DNA of 44,651 nt from Pectinatus frisingensis (GTDB lineage: Bacteria > Bacillota > Negativicutes > Selenomonadales > Selenomonadaceae). Both the position numbers and the translations under genes were made by a program. The notes below the pieces were generated by a model. The model ran no database searches. It was not told the DNA's origin and saw only the letters and a list, made by a program, of their open reading frames with translations. Location: positions 1 through 44,651 of the forward strand of contig NZ_WIQU01000034.1 of the NCBI RefSeq assembly GCF_015732285.1, given 5' to 3'. Of this stretch, positions 1-9,101 are shown piece after piece. How positions within the stretch are numbered: position 1 is the stretch's first letter; every line of letters starts with the position of its first letter.

Positions 1-47
1 TCGGTGTTATTGTGGCTTATTTCGTAGGCATAGGATTGTTTTCGTAA
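1..47 (+). CDS. C-terminal fragment of an unknown membrane protein
   Basis: The frame beginning at base 3 stays open to a TAA at 45-47 and encodes a hydrophobic tail, GVIVAYFVGIGLFS. This composition suggests the last transmembrane helix of an integral membrane protein whose body lies before the window. The fragment is too short to name a family. It could also be chance, because only 14 codons are visible. Confidence 0.4.
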   Translation, partial: GVIVAYFVGIGLFS

Positions 48-123
48 ATTTAATATCATAAATAATCATCTTAAACCTTATTGAAAAATATTATTCAAAA
101 TACCGCAATATGATAATTGAACT

Positions 124-160
124 TCCCCATAATCCAGACTCCAAATCCAGCTTATGGGGA
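124..160. repeat. Perfect 9-bp inverted repeat downstream of folT
   Basis: TCCCCATAA at 124-132 is matched exactly by TTATGGGGA at 152-160 with a 19-nt loop. A smaller dyad, TTGATA-A-TATCAA, lies next to it at 161-173 and overlaps the folT stop codon. Neither strand shows a T-tract after the stem, so this is not a standard intrinsic terminator. It may still act as a transcript 3' end or a protein-binding dyad. Confidence 0.45.
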
Positions 161-169
161 TTGATAATA

Positions 170-685
170 TCAATTTAAATTACGGTATTTTTTTATTGTC
201 TTATCTAATGTTTTGTAAATAGTATAAAATAGAAAAATATTGATTGGCATAAAAATAAGTCCCTTTATGAAACGACTGAATGCAAAGGCAAATACGGCTT
301 TTTGATATAAAATACTAAGCCAGATAGTATTAAGCAACATATCTACAATAATAAAGCTTACTGTAAATGCAACAGCAGTTCGTTTAATAGTAATTGATTT
401 ATTATAAAAACAAAAACCATAAATCGCCCCACTGCAAAAGCTACTAATAGTAAATCCAGGAAAATAAAGTCCTGGTGTAAAAAGTATACAACCTAAAATA
501 TCTGACACTGCTCCCAGAATGCTGCCCGCTAAAGGGCCATAAGCAGCTGCATATATGGCTAGTGGTAAAAATCCGAAGCCAATCCTGATAAATGGCGTCT
601 GTATCGCAAGTACATGCGTAAAAATAATTATTAGAGCCAAAAAAATACCACTTAAAATAATTGTGCGTACTGAAAAATGGTACAA
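170..685 (-). CDS. folT: Folate ECF transporter S component FolT
   Basis: This is a 171-residue, very hydrophobic protein with about five to six membrane segments. It is the substrate-binding S component of an energy-coupling factor transporter, which binds folate and works with the shared EcfA/A'/T module encoded elsewhere. A family-typical stretch, RIGFGFLPLAIYAAAYGPLAG, is followed by a conserved SD(I)LGCILF region and FPGFTISSF. The start is a TTG at 685-683, chosen because GGAGGTG lies about 8 nt upstream and no suitable ATG exists nearby. The clear tetrahydrofolate riboswitch in its leader fixes the substrate as folate, which sequence similarity alone would not. It stands alone as a transcription unit after the mrnC end. 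Confidence 0.9.
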   Translation of the reverse strand: MYHFSVRTIILSGIFLALIIIFTHVLAIQTPFIRIGFGFLPLAIYAAAYGPLAGSILGAVSDILGCILFTPGLYFPGFTISSFCSGAIYGFCFYNKSITIKRTAVAFTVSFIIVDMLLNTIWLSILYQKAVFAFAFSRFIKGLIFMPINIFLFYTIYKTLDKTIKKYRNLN

Positions 686-740
686 AAAAACACCTCCACA
701 TGTTTAGCGCGTTGCTACATATCAAGATGTTTCTTTTTAT

Positions 741-845
741 GCAGCAGCGGGATGCAGTGACTGTACCGCAAGCTATATCACTTTTCGTCCAAATGACAAC
801 TCCCCGTTCATCTGGCACTTTACGCACAGTCACTTACTCTGCTAA
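741..845 (-). promoter_or_regulatory. Tetrahydrofolate (THF, folT-type) riboswitch
   Basis: On the minus strand the leader has the layout of the THF riboswitch. P1 is formed by AGCAG (843-839) and CUGCU (747-743). P2 is a perfect GUGACUGU/ACAGUCAC pair. Between them are the characteristic GCGUAAAGUG, GGGGAGUUGUC, ACGAAA and GCGGU segments, then UGCAUCCCGCUGC closes the fold. This class binds reduced folates and usually lowers expression of folate uptake or synthesis genes. It ends about 55 nt before the TTG start of folT. The predicted open frames across this region on both strands are by-products of the RNA. Confidence 0.92.
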
Positions 846-871
846 ATAACTATTTAATTATATTGTTTCTA

Positions 872-1357
872 TCAATTATCAGTATGTTCGTTATGAATAG
901 TTTTAATTATCGATTGAAACGATTTCTCACATATTTCCTGCAAGCGTATTTTATTGCCAGTCAGATATAAATATCCCAAGACTGCCTCAAAACCTGTACT
1001 GGTATGATAATCAGCTACACTAGCTGCACGCGGCGCATGTGATTTTGCACTATAAGCCCGGTGAAATAATTTTTTTTCACTCTCAGTCAATTGTTTTTCA
1101 ATTTGCCGATACGCTTCAGCCTGATACACTGCCGACACAATTTTGGCACTAAAATCATTGAGAACCCGAACTTTATTTTGTTCAAAAAAAAGCATCCGGG
1201 TACGTACAAACAGATGAAAATAAGCATCTCCGATATATGCTAGTATTAACGGTGATAATTTTTCAACTTCAATTTTACCATAATGCTGTTTTACAACACC
1301 TGCTGCATTTAGCTCAAACATATGTTCACATAAATATCGATAATGAGCGAACTGCAT
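872..1357 (-). CDS. mrnC: Mini-ribonuclease III (MrnC), 23S rRNA maturation
   Basis: This is a 161-residue RNase III catalytic domain without a double-stranded RNA-binding domain, the arrangement of Mini-III, which trims the ends of 23S rRNA precursor. The signature LAYIGDAYF contains the catalytic Asp at about residue 44, and a second acidic motif, TGFEAVLGYLYL, lies near residue 125. I place the start at ATG 1357-1355, which overlaps the cysS stop as TAATG and has AGGTGG 8 nt upstream. A GTG four codons earlier is also open. The overlap implies translational coupling to cysS, as in the Bacillus gltX-cysE-cysS-mrnC cluster. Confidence 0.92.
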   Translation of the reverse strand: MQFAHYRYLCEHMFELNAAGVVKQHYGKIEVEKLSPLILAYIGDAYFHLFVRTRMLFFEQNKVRVLNDFSAKIVSAVYQAEAYRQIEKQLTESEKKLFHRAYSAKSHAPRAASVADYHTSTGFEAVLGYLYLTGNKIRLQEICEKSFQSIIKTIHNEHTDN

Positions 1358-2799
1358 TACCGCTTCCACCTGGCTCCCGTTGGGGAATCTTCAATAATTA
1401 TACCTATTGTTTTCAAATCATCACGTATCTTATCCGATGTTGCCCAATCTTTATTGTGGCGAGCATCTTCTCTAACCGCAATAATCAAATCCATCAATGC
1501 ATTGACAATTTTATCATCATTCTTTTCTTGTTTATCTGACTGCAAAATACCAAGAATATCTGTCATCTCCCGATATACTGCAACAACCTTTTCAATATCG
1601 TCTTTATCAGCAGCAGTATCACCGGCAGTAACAGTTTGATAATAGATATTTATTTTTTTAGCTAAATCAAACATATTTGCTAAAGCAAGTGCTGTATTAA
1701 AATCATCTTCCATTGCATCATAAAATCCCTTTTTCGCATCTTGGGCAAATTGAACTAATTGTACAGTGCTGCCATCACCATCTTTTGCCGTGTTACATAA
1801 ATCATTAAGATTATCCTGTGCATTTTTTAAGCGGGCTAACCCAGCTTCAGCCTCTTTTAAACGTTCATCACTAAAATCCAGAGGACTGCGATAATGTGTA
1901 GCTACAAGAAAATATCGTAATACTTCAGCAGGATATTTTGCCAAAATATCTTTTACTGTAAAAAAGTTATTCAGCGATTTGCTCATCTTTTCCTGATTTA
2001 TAGTAATAAATCCATTATGCAGCCAATAACGGGCAAAAGAATGATCATCACAGCAATAGGCCTGCGATTGAGCAATTTCATTTTCATGATGCGGAAATAT
2101 AAGATCACTGCCACCACCATGAAAATCAAAGGTTTTTCCCAGATATTTCAGTGACATAGTAGAACATTCTATATGCCAGCCAGGACGCCCTTTTCCCCAC
2201 GGACTTTCCCAGTATGGTTCACCAGCTTTGGCACTTTTCCACAAGGCAAAATCCATTGGATGATGTTTACGATCATCTACCTCAATACGCGCACCGGCCT
2301 GCATATCATCAAGTTTACGCCCGCTTAACTTACCATATCCATGAAATTTTTCCACACTGAAATAGACATCACCATCAAGTTCATAGGCAAACCCTTCCTT
2401 GATAAGCCCTGATACCATTTTTATAATATCCGCCATGTTTTCCGATACCCGCGGATATATGTCAGCACGCCCCACACCTAATTTATCCATGACGGCAAAG
2501 TATGCTGCTATATATTTATCAGAAATATCTTTCCATCCGACACGCTGTTCATTGGCGGTACGAATTATTTTATCATCAATATCCGTGAAATTCTGGACGT
2601 GTTTCACTTTATAACCCAGTTTACGTAAAAAACGTTTTATCACATCCCAGGTGACAAAAGGCCGCGCATTGCCAATATGTGGTTCGTTATAAGGAGTAAC
2701 GCCGCATACATAAATACTGACATGCCCAGGTACTACTGGTTTAAATTCTTCTTTTGTTCTTGTTAAGGTATTATATACTTTTAACATTTTTTTTCGCAT
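1357..2799 (-). CDS. cysS: Cysteinyl-tRNA synthetase
   Basis: This class I synthetase, 480 residues, charges tRNA-Cys. The HIGH-type motif is HIGN at residues 41-44 and KMSKS is at 271-275. The zinc ligands of CysRS are present as C32, C212, H237 and the following residues of the FPHHENE motif. The ATG at 2799 has AAGGA 5-6 nt upstream. A second ATG four codons in (MLKVYNT) is a possible alternative start. It overlaps the end of cysE by about 29 nt and mrnC by one base, so all three are probably one transcript with gltX. The length is normal for the family. Confidence 0.96.
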   Translation of the reverse strand: MRKKMLKVYNTLTRTKEEFKPVVPGHVSIYVCGVTPYNEPHIGNARPFVTWDVIKRFLRKLGYKVKHVQNFTDIDDKIIRTANEQRVGWKDISDKYIAAYFAVMDKLGVGRADIYPRVSENMADIIKMVSGLIKEGFAYELDGDVYFSVEKFHGYGKLSGRKLDDMQAGARIEVDDRKHHPMDFALWKSAKAGEPYWESPWGKGRPGWHIECSTMSLKYLGKTFDFHGGGSDLIFPHHENEIAQSQAYCCDDHSFARYWLHNGFITINQEKMSKSLNNFFTVKDILAKYPAEVLRYFLVATHYRSPLDFSDERLKEAEAGLARLKNAQDNLNDLCNTAKDGDGSTVQLVQFAQDAKKGFYDAMEDDFNTALALANMFDLAKKINIYYQTVTAGDTAADKDDIEKVVAVYREMTDILGILQSDKQEKNDDKIVNALMDLIIAVREDARHNKDWATSDKIRDDLKTIGIIIEDSPTGARWKR

Positions 2800-3520
2800 C
2801 CAGTTCCTTTTCTAAATTTGTTACTTTAGTTTCAAGTCCATCAACTTTTTTTACAAGTTCCTTCATCATATCAAGCATAGGATCAGGTAATTTATCATGT
2901 GCCAAATCAACATCAAGTTCTTCCGTTAATTCTTTTTTAAATGCATCAGATATATTAGGATTCTTTATCTTTCCATCGGCAGTAGAGCTGACACGTTTTC
3001 CCTTCATCATTACCACACGGCCTGGAATTCCCACGACAGTGGCATAAGCCGGCACTTCTTTAAGAACTACTGAACCGGAACCAATTTTAGCATGATCGCC
3101 TACAGAAAAAGACCCTAATATTTTTGCTCCAGAGGAGACCACCACATTATTACCGATAGTAGGATGACGTTTCCCCTTTTCCTTGCCGGTCCCGCCCAAT
3201 GTGACTCCTTGATATAAAGTCACATTACGACCTATTTCAGCGGTTTCGCCTATTACAGTGCCACTGCCATGGTCAATAAATAAGCCCGGGCCGATTTTAG
3301 CTCCAGGATGAATTTCAATACCAGTAAGAAAACGGGCAAAGTTCGATATAGCACGCGGCAGTACAACAAAGCCGCGTACAAAAAACCAATGGGCAATACG
3401 GTACATCCAAATAGCGTGTAATCCCTGATAGCAAAGCAAAACCTCCAACACACTTTTAGCAGCCGGATCCCGCTCAAAAATTACACGAATATCTTTTTTT
3501 AACATATGTAGCAATTTCAT
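2771..3520 (-). CDS. cysE: Serine O-acetyltransferase (CysE)
   Basis: It transfers acetyl from acetyl-CoA to serine, giving O-acetylserine for cysteine synthesis. Residues about 65-165 form a left-handed beta-helix of hexapeptide repeats. [14 protein letters not shown] and [15 protein letters not shown] carry the active-site His and the acetyl-CoA loop. The N-terminal alpha domain is the short Bacillus type. The protein runs to 249 residues, longer than the roughly 215 of Bacillus CysE, because of a charged C-terminal tail ending in a heptad-like coiled coil ([19 protein letters not shown]). GGGAG lies 7 nt before the ATG. It sits directly before cysS, so cysteine supply and cysteinyl-tRNA formation are co-transcribed. 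Confidence 0.95.
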   Translation of the reverse strand: MKLLHMLKKDIRVIFERDPAAKSVLEVLLCYQGLHAIWMYRIAHWFFVRGFVVLPRAISNFARFLTGIEIHPGAKIGPGLFIDHGSGTVIGETAEIGRNVTLYQGVTLGGTGKEKGKRHPTIGNNVVVSSGAKILGSFSVGDHAKIGSGSVVLKEVPAYATVVGIPGRVVMMKGKRVSSTADGKIKNPNISDAFKKELTEELDVDLAHDKLPDPMLDMMKELVKKVDGLETKVTNLEKELDAKKNVKSI

Positions 3521-3571
3521 AATAATCTCCCAAGAAAAAGGCCGTTTATGCTTATCGTTTTTTTATCATCA

Positions 3572-5044
3572 TTATAATGTCTTTATCACAGACATCGCTT
3601 TTTCCAGACGTTTCATTATCCGGTCATAACCGACGACTTCGATAATACCTGCCAAATCCGGTCCATGCATTTGTCCTGTGAGTGCCACTCGTACCGGCAT
3701 GTACACTTTTTTCCCACTAACTTTAAGTTCCTTGATTATTTGTTTAAATATCGGCTGAATATAAGCAGCATCAAAGATATCAACAGCAGACAGTTTTTGT
3801 TTAAACAAGTCAAGTACCGGTAATGCCGTTTCATCAGTCACAACCACTTTTGCATCAGAACTATCAATAGTGATTTCATCATTAAAATATAAATCGGCAA
3901 AATCCAAATATTGTGCCCCATAGCTTAAATGATCGCGAATAATTTCTGTAAAACGAACTAATCTCGCCATTTCTTCAGTTGCCAGTGCCCCAGTGAGATA
4001 ACCTTTCTCCACAAGATGCGGTATTGCCATCATGGTTATCTTTTCTGATGAAAGTTTTTTCATATACTGAGCATTAAGCCAATTTAATTTATCAATATCA
4101 AACACTGCCGGATTTTTTGCAACATGTTCCATAGAAAATTCTTTAACTAATTCATCAATAGAGAATATTTCTTGTTCACTTTGTGGTGCCCACCCCAGCA
4201 ATGCCAAAAAATTAACAATTGCTTCAGGCAAATATCCCAATTTTTTATATTGTTCCACCGACGTTGCGCCATGGCGTTTACTCATTTTAGAATGATCCTT
4301 TCCCAAAATAAGTGAGATATGGGCAAACATTGGTACCTTAAACCCCAAAGCATGATAAAGGACAACTTGCCGTGGTGTATTGGAAAGATGTTCTTCAGCC
4401 CGTACTACATGAGAAATTTTCATCAAAGCATCATCAACAACCACAGCAAAATTATATACCGGTATGCCATCTGCTTTCATTATTACAAAATCACCAACAC
4501 CATTGGAATCAAACTGCATATGACCGCGTACCATATCATCAAATTCAACTGTTTTATTTTCCGGTGTACGGAAACGAATGGTCGGCTTGCGCCCTTCAGC
4601 TTTATATTTTTCTATTTGTTCATCTGTAAGATTACGGCAATGTCCTTGATATATCGGCATTTTATTAGCTTTCATCAAAGTTTCACGTTCTTTGGCAATT
4701 TCAGCCTCCGTACAGTAACAATAATATGCTTTACCCTCATCAAGCAATTTTTGTGCATATTGTTTATAAATATCAAGCCGTTCCATTTGATGATAAGGAC
4801 CATAGTCACCGCCGGCGTCAACACCTTCATCCCAAGTAAGACCGAGCCATTTCAGAGATTCTTTAATATTTTCTTCCGACTCCTTACTGGACCTCACTCT
4901 ATCAGTATCCTCAATACGCAGTACGAATTTACCTTCAGGATATTTTCTGGCAAGCAGCCAATTAAAAAGTGCACTGCGTGCACCACCGATATGAAATGGA
5001 CCTGTTGGACTCGGAGCGAAACGAACTCTGATTTGTTCAGACAT
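3572..5044 (-). CDS. gltX: Glutamyl-tRNA synthetase
   Basis: This class I synthetase, 490 residues, loads Glu on tRNA-Glu (and on tRNA-Gln where a transamidation pathway is used). HIGG is at residues 18-21 and KMSKR at 253-257. A CxC-Y-C set (C109, C111, Y132, C136) matches the zinc site known from E. coli GluRS. The ATG is preceded by TGGAGGTAG. It lies between ispF and cysE as in Bacillus. The gap of 57 nt before ispF and 51 nt after to cysE shows no clear terminator, so the block is likely one operon. Confidence 0.96.
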   Translation of the reverse strand: MSEQIRVRFAPSPTGPFHIGGARSALFNWLLARKYPEGKFVLRIEDTDRVRSSKESEENIKESLKWLGLTWDEGVDAGGDYGPYHQMERLDIYKQYAQKLLDEGKAYYCYCTEAEIAKERETLMKANKMPIYQGHCRNLTDEQIEKYKAEGRKPTIRFRTPENKTVEFDDMVRGHMQFDSNGVGDFVIMKADGIPVYNFAVVVDDALMKISHVVRAEEHLSNTPRQVVLYHALGFKVPMFAHISLILGKDHSKMSKRHGATSVEQYKKLGYLPEAIVNFLALLGWAPQSEQEIFSIDELVKEFSMEHVAKNPAVFDIDKLNWLNAQYMKKLSSEKITMMAIPHLVEKGYLTGALATEEMARLVRFTEIIRDHLSYGAQYLDFADLYFNDEITIDSSDAKVVVTDETALPVLDLFKQKLSAVDIFDAAYIQPIFKQIIKELKVSGKKVYMPVRVALTGQMHGPDLAGIIEVVGYDRIMKRLEKAMSVIKTL

Positions 5045-5101
5045 GTATTTACTACCTCCAAATAATACTTATACGGTATATTTTAACAGAAATATGCTTA
5101 T

Positions 5102-5587
5102 TTAACAATGATTTTCACATTTCTCAATAAGGGTAATGGCATTTGCTGCTATTCCCTGACCGGCTCCTGTAAAACCCAAACCTTCTTCTGTAGTCGCTTT
5201 AATATTTATATATTCTTTATCCAATGATAAAACTTTTGCAACATTACTGCGCATTGTTTCGATATAAGGTGCCATTTTAGGCATCTGTGCAATAATTGTA
5301 GCATCAATATTAATTACGGTATAATTTTTGTTTCTCAATAAATCTCTCGTCTTTTTTAACAGTATCATACTGGAAATATTTTTATATTGAACATCATTAT
5401 CAGGAAAATGACGTCCTATATCCCCCAATCCTGCTGCCCCCAATAAAGCATCAGCAATGGCATGCAGCAGTACATCGGCATCAGAATATCCCAAAAGTCC
5501 CTTTGTAAAGGGAATATCAACCCCGCCGATTATAAGCTTACGATTTTCTGTCAATAAATGTACATCGTACCCCATGCCTATACGCAT
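5102..5587 (-). CDS. ispF: 2-C-methyl-D-erythritol 2,4-cyclodiphosphate synthase
   Basis: This 161-residue enzyme makes the cyclic diphosphate in the MEP isoprenoid pathway, releasing CMP. The zinc ligands Asp8, His10 (GYDVH) and His42 ([19 protein letters not shown]) are present. The C-terminal [17 protein letters not shown] segment is the conserved substrate/CMP loop. The ATG follows the ispD stop by 4 nt and has AAAAGG upstream. Its pairing with ispD is the usual arrangement, giving two non-consecutive steps of the same pathway from one mRNA. Confidence 0.97.
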   Translation of the reverse strand: MRIGMGYDVHLLTENRKLIIGGVDIPFTKGLLGYSDADVLLHAIADALLGAAGLGDIGRHFPDNDVQYKNISSMILLKKTRDLLRNKNYTVINIDATIIAQMPKMAPYIETMRSNVAKVLSLDKEYINIKATTEEGLGFTGAGQGIAANAITLIEKCENHC

Positions 5588-5591
5588 TAAT

Positions 5592-6359
5592 TCACAACCT
5601 TTTTCCTAATATTTTCGTTTTCATGAGTTCAACTGCATTCGTCACCGTAATTGAAAGATCTGCTTTAACCTTATCAACCGCTTTTTTGCCCAGCATAGCC
5701 TCAGCGTATACCAGATCACCCGGTGACGTTATTTTTATATTCTTATAATCACCCATTACTATTTTTACAGGGTGACCAATATGTTCAATCAAACTTGCAT
5801 CATCCGTACCGAGAAAATTATCCTGCCGTGCCTGTTCATAAGCCCTTAAAAGCAATTCTTTTTTAAATCCCTGCGGTGTCTGCATCATCCATAAATTACT
5901 GCGATCTGGTGTCCGTACCACTAAATTATTTTCATCAATCACCTTTATTGTATTAGTAACCGGTACAGCAGCGACAGCGGCTTCCGATTCTTTTACCTCA
6001 TCAATGACAGCATTTATAACCTTTACACTAATAAGCGGCCGTGCAGCATCATGGATAAGCACCATATCCGAATCCTTTGATACAGCCATAAGACCATTGT
6101 ACACGGAATATTGTCTTTCAATGCCTCCGGCCACTACTTTACATGGTTTAATTTCAGGAATGGTATTTAACAGTTTACTCACCATAGTTACCTCCTGCGG
6201 TGCAACGACTACGACAAAATCATCTATAAATGCACAGCGTGAAAAGCTCAACAATGTATGCAATAAGACTGGTTTATCGGATAAAGACGCAAAAACCTTA
6301 TTAAATGGGGTTCCCATTCGCCTGCCTTTACCGGCAGCCGGGAAAATAGCTGTAATCAC
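5592..6359 (-). CDS. ispD: 2-C-methyl-D-erythritol 4-phosphate cytidylyltransferase
   Basis: It forms CDP-methylerythritol from MEP and CTP. The nucleotide-binding loop AAGKGRRMG lies at the N-terminus. [10 protein letters not shown] is the conserved catalytic segment and TPQGF follows. Two in-frame GTG codons are possible, at 6368 and 6359. I prefer 6359 because AGAAGGG then lies about 8 nt upstream, whereas it would abut the earlier one. A hairpin with a U-tract lies between yacL and this gene, so some transcripts may stop before ispD. The length of about 256 residues is slightly above the family norm of about 230, due to a C-terminal tail. Confidence 0.95.
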   Translation of the reverse strand: MITAIFPAAGKGRRMGTPFNKVFASLSDKPVLLHTLLSFSRCAFIDDFVVVVAPQEVTMVSKLLNTIPEIKPCKVVAGGIERQYSVYNGLMAVSKDSDMVLIHDAARPLISVKVINAVIDEVKESEAAVAAVPVTNTIKVIDENNLVVRTPDRSNLWMMQTPQGFKKELLLRAYEQARQDNFLGTDDASLIEHIGHPVKIVMGDYKNIKITSPGDLVYAEAMLGKKAVDKVKADLSITVTNAVELMKTKILGKRL

Positions 6360-6383
6360 TGATATCACCCTTCTTGATATTTT

Positions 6384-6410
6384 AAAAAAAGCTGCGGCAT
6401 CACCCGCAGC
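6384..6410 (-). terminator. Intrinsic terminator or attenuator between yacL and ispD
   Basis: Read on the minus strand, GCTGCGG (6410-6404) and CCGCAGC (6397-6391) form a 7-bp GC-rich stem with a 6-nt loop, followed directly by TTTTTTT (6390-6384). It falls in the gap after yacL and about 25 nt before the preferred ispD start, so it would separate the upstream stress/repair genes from the isoprenoid and synthetase genes. Confidence 0.75.
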
Positions 6411-6453
6411 CTATTACTTCAAAATATAAAACAAAAGTCCACCCTAATAAATA

Positions 6454-7563
6454 TTATTTGGGTTTAGCAAAAATCATTCGCCCCGCTGCTGTCTGCAAAA
6501 CAGATGTAACCGTCACTGGCAGCGTCGTATTCAAAAACTTTCTGCCTCCCTCAACGACAATCATTGTTCCATCATCAAGATAAGCCACACCCTGACCTTG
6601 TTCCTTACCATCTTTCACTACAGTCACTGTCATCGCTTCACCGGGGATTACAACCGGTTTTAAAGCATTTGCCAATTCATTTATGTTTAGCACTGCTACT
6701 CCCTGTAAATCAGCCACTTTATTCAAATTATAATCATTGGTAATAATCTTTCCCCCAACCACCTGGGCAAGTTTTATTAATTTTGAGTCAACTTCATTTA
6801 TATCATCAAAATCACGTTCATCAATTTGCACAAACATGCCAAAATCGGTTTGGATACGTTTTAATATATCCAGACCGCGGCGGCCACGCGTGCGTTTCAG
6901 TAAATCTGCCGAATCAGCTATATGCTGCAATTCTTCCAGAACAAAAACCGGTATCAATAACGTGCCCTCGATAAATCCACTCTGACATATATCAGCGATG
7001 CGCCCGTCAATTATAACACTTGTATCAAGTAGCTTATAGGCTTCTTTTGCTGGTTGTAATTCTTTGACGACACTTTTTTTATCCTTACCCGGTTCACCAA
7101 AAAGACGTGGAAAAAGTGCTACAATTTCATCACGTTTTTTTATCGTTATATGTATGCCCAAATACCCAAGAACAATGCTGAAAACAATTGGTAAATAACT
7201 ACCTACCAAGGGTACACCGGAAAACGCCGCTCCAAGAAGATTAGCTATAATCAGACCAATGGCCAAACCACATACACCGGCTAACACATCATGTATTTTC
7301 ATCTTATTAAGTTGATTTTCTACCCACGTCGAAAATCTCTTCAATAAAATAATAAGATAAGGAGAAACTATATAGCCCAATATTCCCCCAAAAATTATTC
7401 CCAGAAAACCGATTACCAGCCGAGCCAATGTAATACCGAAAATATTGAGATTAATATCAAGATATTCCGCACTGATAATCAACGGTATAATAAGCTGCAT
7501 AATTGCCAATCCAAATATAGCTGCGAGAACCACTATAAAAAATCGCAATACTTTTTCTAACAC
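6454..7563 (-). CDS. yacL: Membrane-anchored PIN/TRAM domain protein (YacL family)
   Basis: Four hydrophobic segments occupy residues about 1-140. A PIN ribonuclease-fold domain follows at about 170-290: LLDTSVIIDGRIADI supplies the first acidic residue and KIITNDYNLNKVA a later one. A C-terminal TRAM domain ends the protein at about 300-369. The family is conserved in Firmicutes next to ispD, but its substrate is not established. PIN domains are usually metal-dependent RNases and TRAM usually binds RNA, so a membrane-associated RNA-processing role is inferred. The start is GTG at 7563, with GGAG 8 nt upstream. In Bacillus disA separates radA and yacL, but here only about 170 non-coding bases do. 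Confidence 0.9.
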   Translation of the reverse strand: MLEKVLRFFIVVLAAIFGLAIMQLIIPLIISAEYLDINLNIFGITLARLVIGFLGIIFGGILGYIVSPYLIILLKRFSTWVENQLNKMKIHDVLAGVCGLAIGLIIANLLGAAFSGVPLVGSYLPIVFSIVLGYLGIHITIKKRDEIVALFPRLFGEPGKDKKSVVKELQPAKEAYKLLDTSVIIDGRIADICQSGFIEGTLLIPVFVLEELQHIADSADLLKRTRGRRGLDILKRIQTDFGMFVQIDERDFDDINEVDSKLIKLAQVVGGKIITNDYNLNKVADLQGVAVLNINELANALKPVVIPGEAMTVTVVKDGKEQGQGVAYLDDGTMIVVEGGRKFLNTTLPVTVTSVLQTAAGRMIFAKPK

Positions 7564-7736
7564 GAACTCATCTCCAAATAAAATAATATATTATAATTGC
7601 AAAATACCATTCTACACAAAATAAATGAAAACTATATAAATCACACAATACTTATGTACATACAAATTTATTCAGGCAGATAAATTTATAATACTAAATG
7701 AAACTGTTTTTGTCAAAAAATGTCTTATATTCAGCT

Positions 7737-9095
7737 TTACAGTGCTGCCTTTAATGCCTCACGCACATTATTTACACCAAATATTTTTGCTTTTTGCATC
7801 TTGTCAACTACTTTAACATTTTTTTGCGGAATTACAATATTTGTAAAACCAAGCTTACACGCTTCCTTAACTCTGATGTCAGCCCCGCTTACAGCACGGA
7901 CTTCACCTGATAAACCCACTTCACCGAATATAACTGTTTTTTCTTTTACTGCCTTATTCATAAAACTTGATGCCAGCGCTACGCAAAGTGCCAAATCACA
8001 CGCCGGTTCATCAATTTTTATACCTCCGGCGATTTTTACATATACATCACAAGCACCTATACTCAAATTCAATCTTTTTTCCAAAACAGCCAGTAATAAT
8101 TGTATCCGTTTTATATCAACACAATCAGATGTACGACGCGGCGGTATATAGGGCGTAGATGCTACTAATGCCTGTATTTCAACCAGCAGCGGTCGTGTTC
8201 CTTCCACTGTAGGTGCTATAGTTATTCCCGAATCAATTACCGTTTCTGATAAAAATAACTTTGAAGCATCAGGTACATCGACTAATCCGACATCCCGCAT
8301 CTCAAACAATCCAATCTCATTGGTACTGCCAAAACGATTTTTTATTGCCCGCAAAATACGAAACTGTGCATTACGTTCGCCCTCAAAATAAAGTACCGTA
8401 TCAACAATATGTTCCAAGACACGTGGTCCGGCTAAAGTCCCATCTTTAGTAACATGCCCGATTATAAAAACAGCAATTGCCATACTTTTGGCTATTCGTA
8501 AAAGTTCAACCGCACATTCCCGCACCTGACTGACACTGCCTGGGGCACTTTGAATATCAGGTCGAAAAACTGTCTGAATAGAATCAATTACTAACAAGTC
8601 TGGTTTTTCCCGTTCAATCTGCATATTTATCCGTTCCATATCAGTTTCACTAAATACCTTCATCGTATCGGAAAGCGCATTTATTCGTTCAGCACGCATA
8701 CGAATCTGCTGTAAACTTTCTTCTCCTGTCACATAAAGAACTTTCCGATCTCTTGCCGCATAAGCACATACCCGCAGGTTTAAGCTGGATTTTCCTACAC
8801 CGGGATCACCAACCATCAAAACCAGACTGCCCGGTATCACCCCACCGCCCAATACACGGTCAAGCTCTGGTGATCCTGTACTGAAACGCGGCGTCTTTGT
8901 CAATGATATTTCCGATAATAGTTGAGGTGTGTGGTTTTCTCCTTTTAGTTCCAATGATAATCCATGTCGTATATCAGACTTAATGATTTCTTCGACCATC
9001 GTATTCCAAGCACCGCAGCCCGGACATTTTCCAACCCACTTAGGTGAATCGTAGCCACATTCCTGGCAAACAAAAACACTTTTCTTTTTTGCCAC
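7737..9095 (-). CDS. radA: DNA repair protein RadA
   Basis: RadA is a RecA-like branch-migration ATPase that processes recombination intermediates. Cys10, Cys13, Cys24 and Cys27 form the N-terminal zinc finger. Walker A is GDPGVGKS at residues 96-103. The RadA-specific AIKNRFGSTNEIG (KNRFG motif) is present, and the C-terminal third is the Lon-protease-like domain. It has 452 residues, normal for the family. The start is a GTG at 9095. AGAGG about 10 nt upstream overlaps the stop of the small upstream ORF, indicating coupled translation. It follows clpC, as in the Bacillus clpC operon. Confidence 0.96.
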   Translation of the reverse strand: MAKKKSVFVCQECGYDSPKWVGKCPGCGAWNTMVEEIIKSDIRHGLSLELKGENHTPQLLSEISLTKTPRFSTGSPELDRVLGGGVIPGSLVLMVGDPGVGKSSLNLRVCAYAARDRKVLYVTGEESLQQIRMRAERINALSDTMKVFSETDMERINMQIEREKPDLLVIDSIQTVFRPDIQSAPGSVSQVRECAVELLRIAKSMAIAVFIIGHVTKDGTLAGPRVLEHIVDTVLYFEGERNAQFRILRAIKNRFGSTNEIGLFEMRDVGLVDVPDASKLFLSETVIDSGITIAPTVEGTRPLLVEIQALVASTPYIPPRRTSDCVDIKRIQLLLAVLEKRLNLSIGACDVYVKIAGGIKIDEPACDLALCVALASSFMNKAVKEKTVIFGEVGLSGEVRAVSGADIRVKEACKLGFTNIVIPQKNVKVVDKMQKAKIFGVNNVREALKAAL

Positions 9096-9101
9096 CGATT
9101 T

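Noticed and set aside
444-849. Open frames on both strands over the folT leader (444-833 minus, 661-849 plus)
   Set aside because: They lie on the THF riboswitch or antisense to folT, have no ribosome-binding site and show no family likeness.
4319-5065. 248-codon open frame antisense to gltX
   Set aside because: Composition is Ile/Phe/Tyr/His-rich as expected for the mirror of a strongly conserved gene. gltX explains the region fully.
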